A stretch of DNA of 64,000 bases, from positions 1 through 64,000 of the forward strand of contig JAPLRP010000076.1 in the NCBI GenBank assembly GCA_026399095.1, written 5' to 3'. Below, piece by piece: positions 1-8,580 of the stretch (its first letter is position 1; each line of letters opens with the position of its first letter). Position numbers and translations under genes: made by a program. Source of the DNA: Methylococcales bacterium. Lineage in GTDB: Bacteria; Pseudomonadota; Gammaproteobacteria; Methylococcales; Methylomonadaceae. The notes under the pieces were generated by a model. The model saw only the letters and a list, made by a program, of their open reading frames with translations, was not told where the DNA came from and did not search any database.

Positions 1-1159
1 TGGGATCAGAATGAGTGTTCAAGTTGGGCCAGAATATGCACCAGTTGGTAATTTCCATAAAAGTTACATTTTAAAAACATTGCATAATGTTGCTGCATAC
101 GGATGCTATATAACTCCAAATATAGAGCCAATTGAGGGATATTTTCCTCCATTAATTACTAAAGAAGAATTTGAGTTAAATCTTGCTTTGATGAAATCTA
201 GAGATAAACGAGGAGGTCGTATAGGAAAAGGATTTCCAAATATATTCACAGGAAAGCTTATTTTTTGTGCGAATTGCGAAGGAAGAATGGTTTATAGGTC
301 TAAAGGAGCTGGATTCAGAAACAGCAGATTCTTACATTGTAGTAATTCAGAAAGAAGTAATATTTCAGTATGTAGTTGTCCAATATTTAATTATATTGAA
401 TTTGAAACTTTTTTTATGAAATTCATAACAGAGCTTGATATTGATACACTGTTTAACAAAGATTCAATAGAACATAACCAAAAAGTAATAAATGAAATAA
501 CAGTTCTTGAGTTAGAAATACAAAAAATAGAGCATCAATATTCTAATATTATTGCTAGCCTTGATGATGCGCCCGAAGAAATAAGGCAGGACATATATAA
601 ATCAGCAATAAGTAAGAAAGCAGGTATAAAAACCATTAATGACAAGATTCTTAAACTAAGATATGAAATACATACTAGCAATAAAGAAAATGACTCTATT
701 GTATTGAGAGATAATATTCAAAAATACGATGAATACACAAAAAATAAGGCGTTAGATCAAATAACAGAAATCAGAAGAGATTTAAATAATCAGATATTTT
801 CTGTAATATCTAAGATAACTATATTCAATGACTTTAAATTCACAGACAACAATACAAATAATATTCCCAATACCATCTTAGATATAGCTCATAAAAGAGG
901 CTACAATACCGAAGAAAAAAAAGTAAAATATTTGCAATCTGCAAAAACAGGCAAGAAGTTATTTAATGAATATTATAGATTTTTCATTGTTGAATTTAAA
1001 AATGGACAAAAGAGACATGTGATTCCTTTCCTAGATTATTCAAAATCAACAAGTCAAGTATTACAAGCACAAATAGAAAGACAAGAACTTTTAGCAGAAA
1101 ATCTTAAAAAATTAAAAGAGAAATATGGAATAGATTTAGATAAGTTAGTTAATCTCTAA
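1..1159 (+). CDS. Large serine recombinase, C-terminal part (5' end outside window)
   Basis: The frame is open from the first bases, so the N-terminal catalytic domain lies upstream of the window. Visible from about position 11: a recombinase-domain segment with YGCYITPN and PPLITKEEFE, a zinc-ribbon with paired cysteines (IFCANCEGRMVY ... FLHCSN ... CSCPIF), then a long lysine/glutamate-rich coiled coil. This is the order seen in large serine integrases and transposases that cut and join att sites of mobile elements. It sits at the left edge of a block holding an AlpA-type regulator and a replication protein, which fits an integrated element. The active-site serine cannot be checked here. 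Family call is firm; whether it is intact is unknown. Confidence 0.85.
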   Translation, partial: GIRMSVQVGPEYAPVGNFHKSYILKTLHNVAAYGCYITPNIEPIEGYFPPLITKEEFELNLALMKSRDKRGGRIGKGFPNIFTGKLIFCANCEGRMVYRSKGAGFRNSRFLHCSNSERSNISVCSCPIFNYIEFETFFMKFITELDIDTLFNKDSIEHNQKVINEITVLELEIQKIEHQYSNIIASLDDAPEEIRQDIYKSAISKKAGIKTINDKILKLRYEIHTSNKENDSIVLRDNIQKYDEYTKNKALDQITEIRRDLNNQIFSVISKITIFNDFKFTDNNTNNIPNTILDIAHKRGYNTEEKKVKYLQSAKTGKKLFNEYYRFFIVEFKNGQKRHVIPFLDYSKSTSQVLQAQIERQELLAENLKKLKEKYGIDLDKLVNL

Positions 1160-1236
1160 GTATTTTTTTGATTCAATTATCAAGATCCCACAAAACTCCC
1201 CAAACCGTATATTTTGGCTCTCTCAATCTACTGTGA

Positions 1237-1506
1237 TCAATCTCCCATAATCACAGTAAATTCTTCAGCTCCAATTTTCTTCATAAATTTTTCAACACCA
1301 TTTAATCTAGCAAACTCTCTAACTTCACCACGTCTTGCATAAAGTTTGCTACTCATACTCTTCGAAAGAGATATCTCCACTTCCCATTTATTTCTGCTAT
1401 TCAATCTAGCAATGAAAGTATAACTCTTTGGTTCATTTTCATTATCTCCAGCTTCTATTAAAGAAACGCAGGTTTTTTCATCAACTATCATATTGATAAT
1501 ACTCAT
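1237..1506 (-). CDS. Small hypothetical protein of the mobile element
   Basis: An 89-residue soluble protein, lysine and glutamate rich, with no signal peptide or membrane segment. The C-terminal stretch (EFARLNGVEKFMKKIGAEEF) resembles the tail of small plasmid- and ICE-borne proteins of unknown function; that resemblance is from memory and weak. It is convergent with the serine recombinase and divergent from the AlpA gene, with its start about 130 bases from that gene. The length, clean start and mobile context suggest a real gene, but no function can be assigned. Confidence 0.5.
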   Translation of the reverse strand: MSIINMIVDEKTCVSLIEAGDNENEPKSYTFIARLNSRNKWEVEISLSKSMSSKLYARRGEVREFARLNGVEKFMKKIGAEEFTVIMGD

Positions 1507-1638
1507 ATATTTAAAATAAATGCAATTATTTTACCATTAAAGTCCAATAATGCATTATTGGATTTATAGGTTTATATAAATATAAGTAGGTTCCAAAAGA
1601 ACCTGTTGCAATTTAACTTTAACCAATGAGGATTACAA

Positions 1639-1824
1639 ATGAAGTTTTTAAAATTACAAGCTGTTATGTCAATTACAGGATTATCAAGAAGCTCTATTTA
1701 CCTAGCTATTAGTGAGGGGCGATTTCCTAAGCAAATCCCCTTAGGCGCAAGAAGTGTTGCTTGGCTCGAGGCGGAGATTGAGGGATGGGTTAAATCCCGA
1801 ATTGCTCAGCGGGGGGCAATTTAA
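1639..1824 (+). CDS. AlpA-family DNA-binding regulator
   Basis: A 61-residue helix-turn-helix protein of the AlpA/phage regulatory family. The family pattern is clear: a start with LKLQAVMSITGLSRSSIY, the recognition helix, then EGRFPKQIPLGARSVAWLEAEIEGWV. AlpA proteins activate integrase or excision genes of phages and integrative elements, and act as excisionase-like factors. It has a good ribosome site (AATGAGGA, 8 bases before ATG). The stop overlaps the next start by one base (TAATG), so the two genes are translationally coupled. A short hairpin (AGGTTC/GAACCT) lies about 40 bases upstream. Confidence 0.9.
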   Translation: MKFLKLQAVMSITGLSRSSIYLAISEGRFPKQIPLGARSVAWLEAEIEGWVKSRIAQRGAI

Positions 1825-2222
1825 TGAGGATGCCTACTCTAGAAAAATTAACTCACGTTTCAATTGAAAGTAATGAGTATCACAGTAACAGCAATATAAG
1901 TAAGCTTGAAGAACTTAACAAACTGAGACTCGATTTTAATACCAAAGTATTTGAGATTAGAGAAGACGACATTGAATATACACAACCCATTACCTTCAGC
2001 GAAATGATTTTCATGGGTGGTGAAAAATTAAGATCCATATTCATTGCTAAATGGGACAGTGCTTTTAAGGAAGGATTATTAAAAAGCTTAAATAATAATA
2101 AAATTGACGAAGAGGCTCTTCCAATTTCTTATGAAGATAAAGAGGAAATTTCATTTTACTTTTATTTGACGGAGCATGCAGACGATTGCTTATGCAATGA
2201 ATGCTTGTTAAAAGAGACGTGA
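1824..2222 (+). CDS. Hypothetical protein coupled to AlpA regulator
   Basis: A 132-residue acidic protein that begins in the stop codon of the AlpA gene (TAATG), so it is probably co-translated with it. I recognise no family. There are no membrane segments. The C-terminus has clustered cysteines (DDCLCNECLLKET) that might bind a metal. It precedes the replication protein, so it is likely an accessory factor of the same element. The following gap (2223-2431) has a short inverted repeat, CCAGAG/CTCTGG, near 2302-2330. Confidence 0.6.
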   Translation: MRMPTLEKLTHVSIESNEYHSNSNISKLEELNKLRLDFNTKVFEIREDDIEYTQPITFSEMIFMGGEKLRSIFIAKWDSAFKEGLLKSLNNNKIDEEALPISYEDKEEISFYFYLTEHADDCLCNECLLKET

Positions 2223-2431
2223 GAAATATGAAAAATTAAGACAAAAAAATATATATATTATGAGATTTCTGTGAGTGCAGATGCACAAAAAAAAGAAACC
2301 AGAGCAGTCTTTGCACGAAAACTCTGGCTTACATTAGTAATACGACATTACTATTTATACAAAAAATGTAAGTCTATTTGTACAAAAGCTGCTCTTGTTT
2401 TATTGAAAAAATAATGCACGGAGTTTATCTA

Positions 2432-5029
2432 ATGATTAGAAATAAAGAAGAAATAACAAATATCAGCTTCACAAAATTTATTGATGCTGATAAAAAAACT
2501 GCCAAAGTTTATAGCTTAGAGAATGGTGAATTAATCAAATCAATAGCAGGTAACTTTTGGAATGGGAATTTTAATACCATCAATATTCCTTATACGGAAC
2601 TGCCTGATTTTATACAATCTATGAAAGCAGGAGAATTTGTTGTCCAAGGTGTGCATCAGGATTTAGATTCTGGGAATTGTCCATCGGATGCGACAAGGGA
2701 GAAGGTATTATTTCCTTTTTCTAGTGAAGCGGGTCTTTTAATAGTAGATTCTGATTCTATTAATATGTTTGAAGGTATTACTACTTTAGATGATTTGGTT
2801 GCTACTCTTGATAAGATTGAACCAGCAATAAAATCTGTTATGAAGTATTGTTCTAGTTCTGCAAGCAGTTACGTTGAATATAATGGTGTTAATTCGGGTT
2901 TACGAGGGGTACATACCTACATTCCTATCAGTAGCGCAAAAGATAACAAAACTATTATTGAGACATTACATACACGGAGCGTGAATGCTGGGTTTGCTTA
3001 TCCAAAGATAACCAAGTCGGGTAATATAAAAATCAATTCCTTGGTAGATACCGCGCTAAAAACGTCTAACCAACCTGTATTTGAAGGTGGAGCAATACTT
3101 AATCATCCTGCCATTACTCAAGTTCCGGAATTTAAGTTATACGAAGGTGGCGTGTTGGATATTAGTAAAATCAAACCATTAACTGATACTGAAAGAACTA
3201 GTTATGCTAAGAATGTTGCTCGATTGAAAGCTTCTGTTGCAGAGGAAGCCAATGCAGTTAAAGCTTCTTACGTTACTAAAAGAGGTGCTCTTATTAAGAG
3301 TAAATCTCCTAATTTATCTAAAAAGCATTCTGAGATTATCATTAAGAAAGCTATTAATGATAACAATTTGTATGGGCAATTTATTATACGATTGGAAACA
3401 GGGGAAGAAGTAACCATACAATCTATTTTAGATGATCCGAAACAGTATCATCTTGCCGCGTGTTTTCATCCAATGGATGAGGAGATTGCAGGTAAAACGT
3501 TAATTTATTGTGATCAACCCAAACCAAAAATTTATACATTTGCACATGGGGAGGAAGTCTTTCAATTGTATCCAGATATCACCGTCTGGGAAATTGAACT
3601 GCTTATTCATGTGATTTTTTTCAACAAAACCCATACTCAAGTAATTATTGGTGGAAAACATAAAATTATGCGAGCCGTCGATGCAAGGATTCATCCTGAT
3701 AATCGTGTGACCTTTGAATTTATTGATATTGAGGAATTAAAAAAGCTCTATGCTAGTAAATCCATTCAAGTTTTTGCAAAGAAAAGGGGTAATGGCATTG
3801 AACCTGTTTTTAAAGATAAGATAACAGCATGGGCAACCCATCCTCAATGCTGTGTGTATACAGGTGGTGTTGCTTTTAAACCAGGCGAAATAACACCAGA
3901 GAATTATTATAATCTCTGGCAAGGTTTTGCAATTACGCCAAAATCAGGAACTTCAACTGCACTTATAAAGCAACATATAGAAACCGTTATCTGTAATAAA
4001 AATCCAGAACTTATCAAGTACTTTTATGACTGGGTTGCTTTTACCATACAACATCCTGAGGTTCCAGTTGGAGCAGCTTTAATACTGCGTGGTGAAAAGG
4101 GTTCTGGCAAGGGTATTATTGGTCACTTTCTTCGTAAAATATGGGGTTCTCACGGTATGCAGATCAGTAATCCTGTTCATCTTGTTGGGAAGTTTAATAG
4201 TCATTTGGCAGACTTGTGTTTCCTTTTTGCGGATGAAGCTTTTTATTCTGGCGATAAGCAGCACGAGGGCATATTAAAAGCATTGATTACAGAACCAACC
4301 ATAACGATAGAACGCAAGGGTATAGATTCTATTAGTCAACCTAATTTCTTGAAGATTTTTATGGCTACGAATAGTGATTTCGCTGTTCCTGCATCCAAAG
4401 ATGAAAGAAGATATGGAGTCTTTGATGTTTCAAGTGCTCGTATCAATGACAATACTTATTTTAGTGCTTTGGGTACTGCTTGTAAGGATAAGGATGTGCA
4501 AGCAGCTTTTTTAGATGAGATGTTAAATCGTGATATTAGTGATTTTCATGCAAATGCTATTCCAGAAACTCAAGGTTTGAAAGATCAGCGACTGCATTCT
4601 TTACCAGCACATGGGCAATGGATTGCTGATAGTTTAGTGCAAGGATATTTTGGTCTTCGATATCATTGTGAGTATCCTACTCAAGGCAGTTCTTGGCAGA
4701 CTGAAGTAGCAACTAATGTCCTATACGCAAGTTATACTGATTGGTGTAATGTCAACAAGAAGACCCAGTACGATATGGTAACGGTGACAGTTTTCGGTAA
4801 ATACTTGAGAGGCATTTTTGTCGGTAAGAAGCTAAGAGGTGATGTACGAGGCTATGTGTTCGGTGAACTAGATGCTGCGATTTTAACTTTCCAGAATTAC
4901 GAGAAAGTAGATCTTGGCATTGAAAAAGAATCAAAGACAGTACCTTTTCCTGATTGGTTTAATGACTATAACGTAGACGAGGTAGGAACTGCTTCTGTTC
5001 TTGATGCTACACACACCATGTCGCACTAA
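2432..5029 (+). CDS. PrimPol-helicase replication protein (DUF5906-type) of the mobile element
   Basis: The 865-residue reading begins at ATG 2432, chosen because GGAG lies 8 bases before it; an upstream in-frame ATG at 2378 has no such site. The N-terminal half carries the three motifs of archaeo-eukaryotic primases: LLIVDSDS (D106, D108), SGLRGVHTYIP (H161) and NSLVDTAL (D206). The C-terminal half is a D5/DUF5906-like SF3 helicase with a Walker A motif (GEKGSGKG, about residue 554), an acidic Walker B-like LFADEAF, and the sensor region IFMATNSD. Such fusions prime and unwind DNA for plasmids, phages and satellites, so this element probably replicates itself. Directly downstream lies a cluster of inverted repeats that could be its origin. 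Family assignment is from motifs only. Confidence 0.8.
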   Translation: MIRNKEEITNISFTKFIDADKKTAKVYSLENGELIKSIAGNFWNGNFNTINIPYTELPDFIQSMKAGEFVVQGVHQDLDSGNCPSDATREKVLFPFSSEAGLLIVDSDSINMFEGITTLDDLVATLDKIEPAIKSVMKYCSSSASSYVEYNGVNSGLRGVHTYIPISSAKDNKTIIETLHTRSVNAGFAYPKITKSGNIKINSLVDTALKTSNQPVFEGGAILNHPAITQVPEFKLYEGGVLDISKIKPLTDTERTSYAKNVARLKASVAEEANAVKASYVTKRGALIKSKSPNLSKKHSEIIIKKAINDNNLYGQFIIRLETGEEVTIQSILDDPKQYHLAACFHPMDEEIAGKTLIYCDQPKPKIYTFAHGEEVFQLYPDITVWEIELLIHVIFFNKTHTQVIIGGKHKIMRAVDARIHPDNRVTFEFIDIEELKKLYASKSIQVFAKKRGNGIEPVFKDKITAWATHPQCCVYTGGVAFKPGEITPENYYNLWQGFAITPKSGTSTALIKQHIETVICNKNPELIKYFYDWVAFTIQHPEVPVGAALILRGEKGSGKGIIGHFLRKIWGSHGMQISNPVHLVGKFNSHLADLCFLFADEAFYSGDKQHEGILKALITEPTITIERKGIDSISQPNFLKIFMATNSDFAVPASKDERRYGVFDVSSARINDNTYFSALGTACKDKDVQAAFLDEMLNRDISDFHANAIPETQGLKDQRLHSLPAHGQWIADSLVQGYFGLRYHCEYPTQGSSWQTEVATNVLYASYTDWCNVNKKTQYDMVTVTVFGKYLRGIFVGKKLRGDVRGYVFGELDAAILTFQNYEKVDLGIEKESKTVPFPDWFNDYNVDEVGTASVLDATHTMSH

Positions 5030-5033
5030 GATT

Positions 5034-5302
5034 TAGACAGCAAGACAGGAAGCTTATTTTTTATAATCTTCCTGTCTGGTCTACAAGCATTGATTTTACT
5101 GGGTTCTAGACAGCAAGACAGGATAGACAGCATATTTTATTAATTTGAAAAATAATAAAGTAAGAAGAGAGTGCGCATTGTATGTGTGCTAGCAAAAATG
5201 GGAAAACTGCTGTCTGTCCTGTCTTGCTGTCTATTATCAACATAATCAATACGTTATAAACGACAGGAGATTATTAAAAATTAAGTGTGCTGTCTTGCTG
5301 TC
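5034..5302. repeat. Cluster of inverted repeats (candidate origin or element end)
   Basis: A 17-base word beginning TAGACAGCAAGACAGG occurs at 5034-5050 and 5107-5123 on the plus strand, and inverted at 5217-5233; a shortened inverted copy is at 5290-5302. The copy at 5107 is extended by a second TAGACAGCA, and the whole 26 bases (5107-5132) match the reverse complement of 5208-5233 at 25 of 26 positions. The first copy also folds alone: AGACAGGAAG (5043-5052) pairs with CTTCCTGTCT (5068-5077), which may terminate the primase transcript. The cluster follows a replication gene directly. Iterons, an origin, or recombinase-bound ends are all possible; no assignment is proven. Confidence 0.6.
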
Positions 5303-5310
5303 GAGTTTTT

Positions 5311-5409
5311 GATGCTGCTTCTTCTGTCCCAGTTCCAGCAGCAGCTTGGTTATTCTTAAGTGGATTAGGTTTACTATCATTCACTCGCAAGAAAAGTCTT
5401 ACCCGCTAA
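5311..5409 (+). pseudogene. Remnant PEP-CTERM sorting tail
   Basis: The frame reads VPVPAAAWLFLSGLGLLSF followed by TRKK and a stop at 5407-5409. This is a textbook PEP-CTERM signal: the VP-x-P motif, a hydrophobic helix, then a basic tail, used for exosortase-dependent sorting. The frame is closed by a stop at 5275-5277 and contains no exported domain, so only the 3' end of a gene survives. The break falls right at the inverted-repeat cluster, suggesting that an insertion or recombination removed the rest. No exosortase gene is in the window. Confidence 0.75.
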
Positions 5410-5425
5410 TAGAAGCAACCAACTC

Positions 5426-5458
5426 AATGCTTAGAAATTTCTCTAGGCATTTTTTTTT
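5426..5458 (+). terminator. Rho-independent terminator after the PEP-CTERM remnant
   Basis: AATGCTTAGA (5426-5435) pairs with TCTAGGCATT (5442-5451), with one G-U pair and a six-base loop, followed by a run of T. It sits 16 bases after the PEP-CTERM stop, so it is probably the original terminator of that broken gene. Confidence 0.75.
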
Positions 5459-5530
5459 GATTCTAATATCAACAGCTCACATGCATTGATCCTAACTGAT
5501 AAGATCTAAGATAGTAGGACTAGAATCTTA

Positions 5531-6118
5531 TTAAGCATCCACAGTTGCCAATATCTTATAAATTAACGGTACTGATATTCCATACTGTAAAGCAATTGCT
5601 TTCTTATCATGCTTCTTAGTAGAGCACAATTTAATAACTTCTAGCTTATCTACTTCTGATATTTTAGAAGGAGCACCCAATCTAATCCCCTTAGCTTTAG
5701 CATTAGCGATGCCTTCCGCTTGTCTATTCTTAATCAGTGACCTCTCAAACTGAGCAAAAGCACCAAGTAATTGCAGGGTTAATGTCTGCATTGATGCTTT
5801 CATGTTATCCGCATCTTTATTAGCATTAAATTCAAGTTGTTCTTTATGAAATATTATTGATACACCTTTCGCATTTAACTGCTTAACAATATTCTGAAGA
5901 TCTAGTAGATTTCTAGCTAAACGGTCTATTGAGTGAACATGAAGAACATCACCTTCTCTTAAGTGATCTATACATGCTATTAGTTGAGGTCTATCAGCAT
6001 TCTGACCGCTGAGCTTATCAGTGAAGGTTTTATCTAGCTTTACGTCTAGTAATTGCCTTTCAGTATTCTGACCAAATGATGAGACGCGGATGTATCCGAC
6101 ATTTTGAAAACTAGCCAT
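5531..6118 (-). CDS. Small serine resolvase/invertase
   Basis: A 195-residue site-specific recombinase of the Tn3-resolvase/Pin-invertase family. The N-terminal catalytic domain has YIRVSSFGQNTERQ (nucleophile S13 by family pattern), DKLSGQNADRPQ, and the IDRLARNLLDL and FAQFERSLIKNRQAEGI signatures. A short C-terminal helix-turn-helix follows (HDKKAIALQYGISVPLIYKIL). It would resolve cointegrates or invert a segment. The gene stands alone on the minus strand, with an AT-rich, repeat-bearing region upstream that could be its target site. No transposase is adjacent, so it could be a remnant of a transposon or part of the larger element. Confidence 0.9.
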   Translation of the reverse strand: MASFQNVGYIRVSSFGQNTERQLLDVKLDKTFTDKLSGQNADRPQLIACIDHLREGDVLHVHSIDRLARNLLDLQNIVKQLNAKGVSIIFHKEQLEFNANKDADNMKASMQTLTLQLLGAFAQFERSLIKNRQAEGIANAKAKGIRLGAPSKISEVDKLEVIKLCSTKKHDKKAIALQYGISVPLIYKILATVDA

Positions 6119-6149
6119 TTAATTACCACCATAAAAGTTTATATTTAAT

Positions 6150-6300
6150 TCTTAAGATTTATTATAAACCAATAACGGTAAATTTAAATATTTAAATTTT
6201 AGACTTTATTATAATTATTATATTAATTACAAATTGACTTTATTATAAATTTTTATGAGTTGGATTTGCTGACTTTGTGTTTGAGTTCACTTTCTTATAA
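6150..6300. repeat. Repeated ACTTTATTATAA-like sites, candidate res region
   Basis: Upstream of the resolvase the word GACTTTATTATAA occurs at 6202-6214 and 6236-6248. Looser forms lie near 6154 (AGATTTATTATAA) and 6288 (CACTTTCTTATAATAAG). Resolvases normally bind several related subsites next to their own gene, so this is a reasonable res candidate, but AT-rich promoters give similar words. The rest of the gap (to 6441) has a CAGAGG/CCTCTG hairpin inside AAGAAC/GTTCTT arms near 6373-6431, possibly the terminator of the next minus-strand gene. Confidence 0.35.
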
Positions 6301-6441
6301 TAAGTATACATTTTTATAAAAATGCTTTTACCTCAAACTTAATGCGATACAGCTGTTATTTGATTGATAAATGCTCAAGAACAAATCTGACTACACCAGA
6401 GGTTAGAGCCTCTGATGGGGTTCTCGTTCTTAAGGCTGAAC

Positions 6442-7221
6442 TTATTCCTTACCAACAGTGAACGGGGTTGGGTATACACTTAAATCTTGTATTAAGATAA
6501 GATCTTCAAATAACTCTGCTTGAATTGTTCGAGGAGTAAAAATATTGTTTTGATTATAACAAGAGTTTAGATCAAGCATTGAATTGGCAGTAATGGATAC
6601 CGCTTTAGTGTGGTCAAATTCATATATTTTATTAGCCACCCATAAGTAATCATTTAACCCAAAGTCATTTGTGTTATAAACTTGAAATGAATAATAAGCA
6701 GTGCCAGTGCAATCATTTGTACTATAAAATGGGGTATTATGGTAAATATTCTCACCAAATCCATCAGAGGCAACAGCCAAAGAATAAGTTTTTCCATTTA
6801 TATCCATAAAGACTTGCCTATAAGCATCATGAAAGTCACCAATAACATTATGATTAGCATCAAATACTTTTAATACACCTGCTCCTGTTCCAGAAGCACC
6901 AGCTAATCCGGTATCACCTTTCAGTCCTTGAATACCCTGCGCCCCAATCGGTCCCTGTAATCCAGTAGCACCAACTCCCCCCAGCAATTGCCACAAAGCA
7001 GTATTTGTTTCTGGATTCTTGTTTAAATTTCTGGCAACTAAAGACAGGAAGGTCTTATTATTTAATGTTATTAAATCACCGGCAGCATAAGAAGTTTTTG
7101 CATTCCAAATGCCAACATAAGATCCAACCTTGACAGCAGCAGCTTGAACATTAGAAATTGATAGGGGGGCTACAGCTAACATTAAAGCAACTGCGATAGG
7201 TTTTAGGAAAGAGTTGCTCAT
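6442..7221 (-). CDS. Exported protein with CBM-like module and collagen-like repeat
   Basis: A 259-residue protein with a signal peptide (about residues 1-28, ending NVQA-AA). Residues about 30-77 look like a ChtBD3/CBM5-12-type carbohydrate-binding module (WNAKTSYAAGDLITLNNKTF ... NTALWQLLGG). Next is a short collagen-like stretch of Gly-X-Y triplets (GATGLQGPIGAQGIQG then LKGDTGLAG). The C-terminal 120 residues are unrecognised and contain two cysteines. Proteins of this layout are surface or secreted adhesin-like proteins in many proteobacteria. The collagen stretch is short (about 10 triplets). Binding target is unknown. Confidence is good for export and domains, low for role. Confidence 0.75.
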   Translation of the reverse strand: MSNSFLKPIAVALMLAVAPLSISNVQAAAVKVGSYVGIWNAKTSYAAGDLITLNNKTFLSLVARNLNKNPETNTALWQLLGGVGATGLQGPIGAQGIQGLKGDTGLAGASGTGAGVLKVFDANHNVIGDFHDAYRQVFMDINGKTYSLAVASDGFGENIYHNTPFYSTNDCTGTAYYSFQVYNTNDFGLNDYLWVANKIYEFDHTKAVSITANSMLDLNSCYNQNNIFTPRTIQAELFEDLILIQDLSVYPTPFTVGKE

Positions 7222-7424
7222 AATATTAAGTTAGGTTAATTTTAGGGGTATTGTGTTTGTTAGTTGATTTTATGAGCATGGAACAACTCAACATATTTTC
7301 TAGTTTAAAATAACACAATAGATGTAGATTGGTTTGCTTCTAATTGCTTCCAATTACCGTAAAATGTATCCTTTTAAATCAAAAGATATATCTATATGTT
7401 AATAATGCTTTGAAGATAAAATAT

Positions 7425-7934
7425 TTAAGAAGGCATATTGATAAGATACTGGCAGAAATCCTCCTGCTCTTCTTCTGTGACTGGTCTTGCATCAGACGCC
7501 TGATCTTCATCTTCAGAATCCTCATCATATTCCGGATCATACTCATCATAGGAGTTAGCACATTCCTCACGGAATTCTGTTCGAACTTCTTTGCTGAAAT
7601 CATCAGAACCAGAGCAGAGTTCTTCAAAAGATCCCCATGAATATAAGAAGATACCCGCATGCTCTTGCATATAAGCATTGATTTGAGACATCAGTTCATC
7701 ATCAAATTCTGCTGTTGGTAGCTGAGAATCAATGATGTTGGATAAATCGACCTTTGCTTGCTCTAATCCGTTTCCCCACTGCCAGAAGTCGCAATGCTCT
7801 TTTATAGAAAGCAATGATTGTGCAAGCGAATCAAACCAGAAGTAGCAACTAACATGAGTATTGCCATCCTCAATATAGATATAGTAATTGTCGCCAACAT
7901 TAAGTTGCGAATCTTCAAATGAGATACTGTTCAT
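7425..7934 (-). CDS. Hypothetical acidic cytoplasmic protein
   Basis: A 169-residue, very acidic protein (DEYDPEYDEDSEDEDQ near residue 140) with no signal peptide. Tryptophans and aromatics are frequent in the N-terminal half (YFWFDSL, FWQWGNG). I recognise no family. This frame is preferred over the two overlapping ones (7344-7640 plus, 7379-7678 minus) because its composition is protein-like while theirs are basic and low in complexity. Highly acidic small proteins can be DNA mimics or inhibitors, but nothing here shows that. It sits in a minus-strand run of exported-protein genes. Confidence 0.55.
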   Translation of the reverse strand: MNSISFEDSQLNVGDNYYIYIEDGNTHVSCYFWFDSLAQSLLSIKEHCDFWQWGNGLEQAKVDLSNIIDSQLPTAEFDDELMSQINAYMQEHAGIFLYSWGSFEELCSGSDDFSKEVRTEFREECANSYDEYDPEYDEDSEDEDQASDARPVTEEEQEDFCQYLINMPS

Positions 7935-7940
7935 AATTTC

Positions 7941-8031
7941 TTACTTATTGGAAAGGCAGTAATTTCCGCTGGCGTAGTATCCAGAAGGACAAGAGTTGAT
8001 TCGAGGGATCGCTAATTTACTATCGTCAGAA
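7941..8031 (-). pseudogene. Duplicated 3' tail of the CPSGYYSSG repeat gene
   Basis: On the minus strand this reads SDDSKLAIPRINSCPSGYYA then SGNYCLSNK and a stop. It matches the C-terminus of the intact gene at 8580-8894 at almost every position, with S to A and V to L changes. No start codon or upstream repeat belongs to it. It lies 3' of the gene at 8056-8580, so gene plus downstream tail look like the product of an unequal duplication. Similarity stops near 8031. Confidence 0.7.
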
Positions 8032-8055
8032 ATCACATCACTCGTGAGAATTACA

Positions 8056-8580
8056 TTAATATTCCCAATTACAATATTCAGGTGACTCTTGCAATTTACT
8101 AACAGCCTCTGGATCACCTTCCAAGGCTTGCTTTGCTAATATGCCACAAGGAGAAGATGGTTTTTCCGTATAGTATTGAGCGATATTATCTGCACAAGCA
8201 CTACATAATCCCATATTGATAAACTTTTCTTTCGAATAACCATAACTTTTACCGGTTTGTGACCGTGCTTTAACTTTATATGGTTTACCAAGTAACTTAG
8301 AAATAGCCTTTACTTCTTTAGCTTCAACAAATCCAGCATCTATTGAGTTATTAACATCCTCGGTCTTACCATTACATAACGCACTAACAACATCTTCATG
8401 GTATCTACTAAAATTACCATCGGGCGATACCCCCGCTTTTTTTGATAATTCTTCCATCTTATCTTGGTAGCTATCTGTTCCATATATGACATCTGAACAT
8501 TTAACACCAGCAAAGGTAGATGTTGAAGCAAATACTGCACTTAAAATAAAAAATTTAACGTTTAATTTTGTCATGTTCAT
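8056..8580 (-). CDS. Exported hypothetical protein
   Basis: A 174-residue protein with a signal peptide (MTKLNVKFFILSAVFASTSTFA) followed by a soluble domain with several cysteines (KCSDVIYG, NMGLCSACADN, SSPCGIL, EYCNWEY), probably disulphide bonded in the periplasm. No family recognised. Its start overlaps the stop of the repeat-protein gene upstream by one base (TAATG), so the two are co-translated and probably act together. It starts MNMTK; the second ATG, two codons on, is an equally good start. Confidence 0.65.
   Translation of the reverse strand: MNMTKLNVKFFILSAVFASTSTFAGVKCSDVIYGTDSYQDKMEELSKKAGVSPDGNFSRYHEDVVSALCNGKTEDVNNSIDAGFVEAKEVKAISKLLGKPYKVKARSQTGKSYGYSKEKFINMGLCSACADNIAQYYTEKPSSPCGILAKQALEGDPEAVSKLQESPEYCNWEY

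Noticed and set aside
5531-6118. Resolvase as the integrase of the CRISPR-bearing island
   Set aside because: Small serine recombinases of this type resolve or invert DNA between two nearby sites and rarely integrate islands; no att-like repeats were found at 5.5 kb and 22 kb.
7344-7678. Overlapping frames on both strands in the acidic gene at 7425-7934
   Set aside because: They are the complement or shifted reading of an acidic, low-complexity sequence; the 169-residue frame has the protein-like composition.
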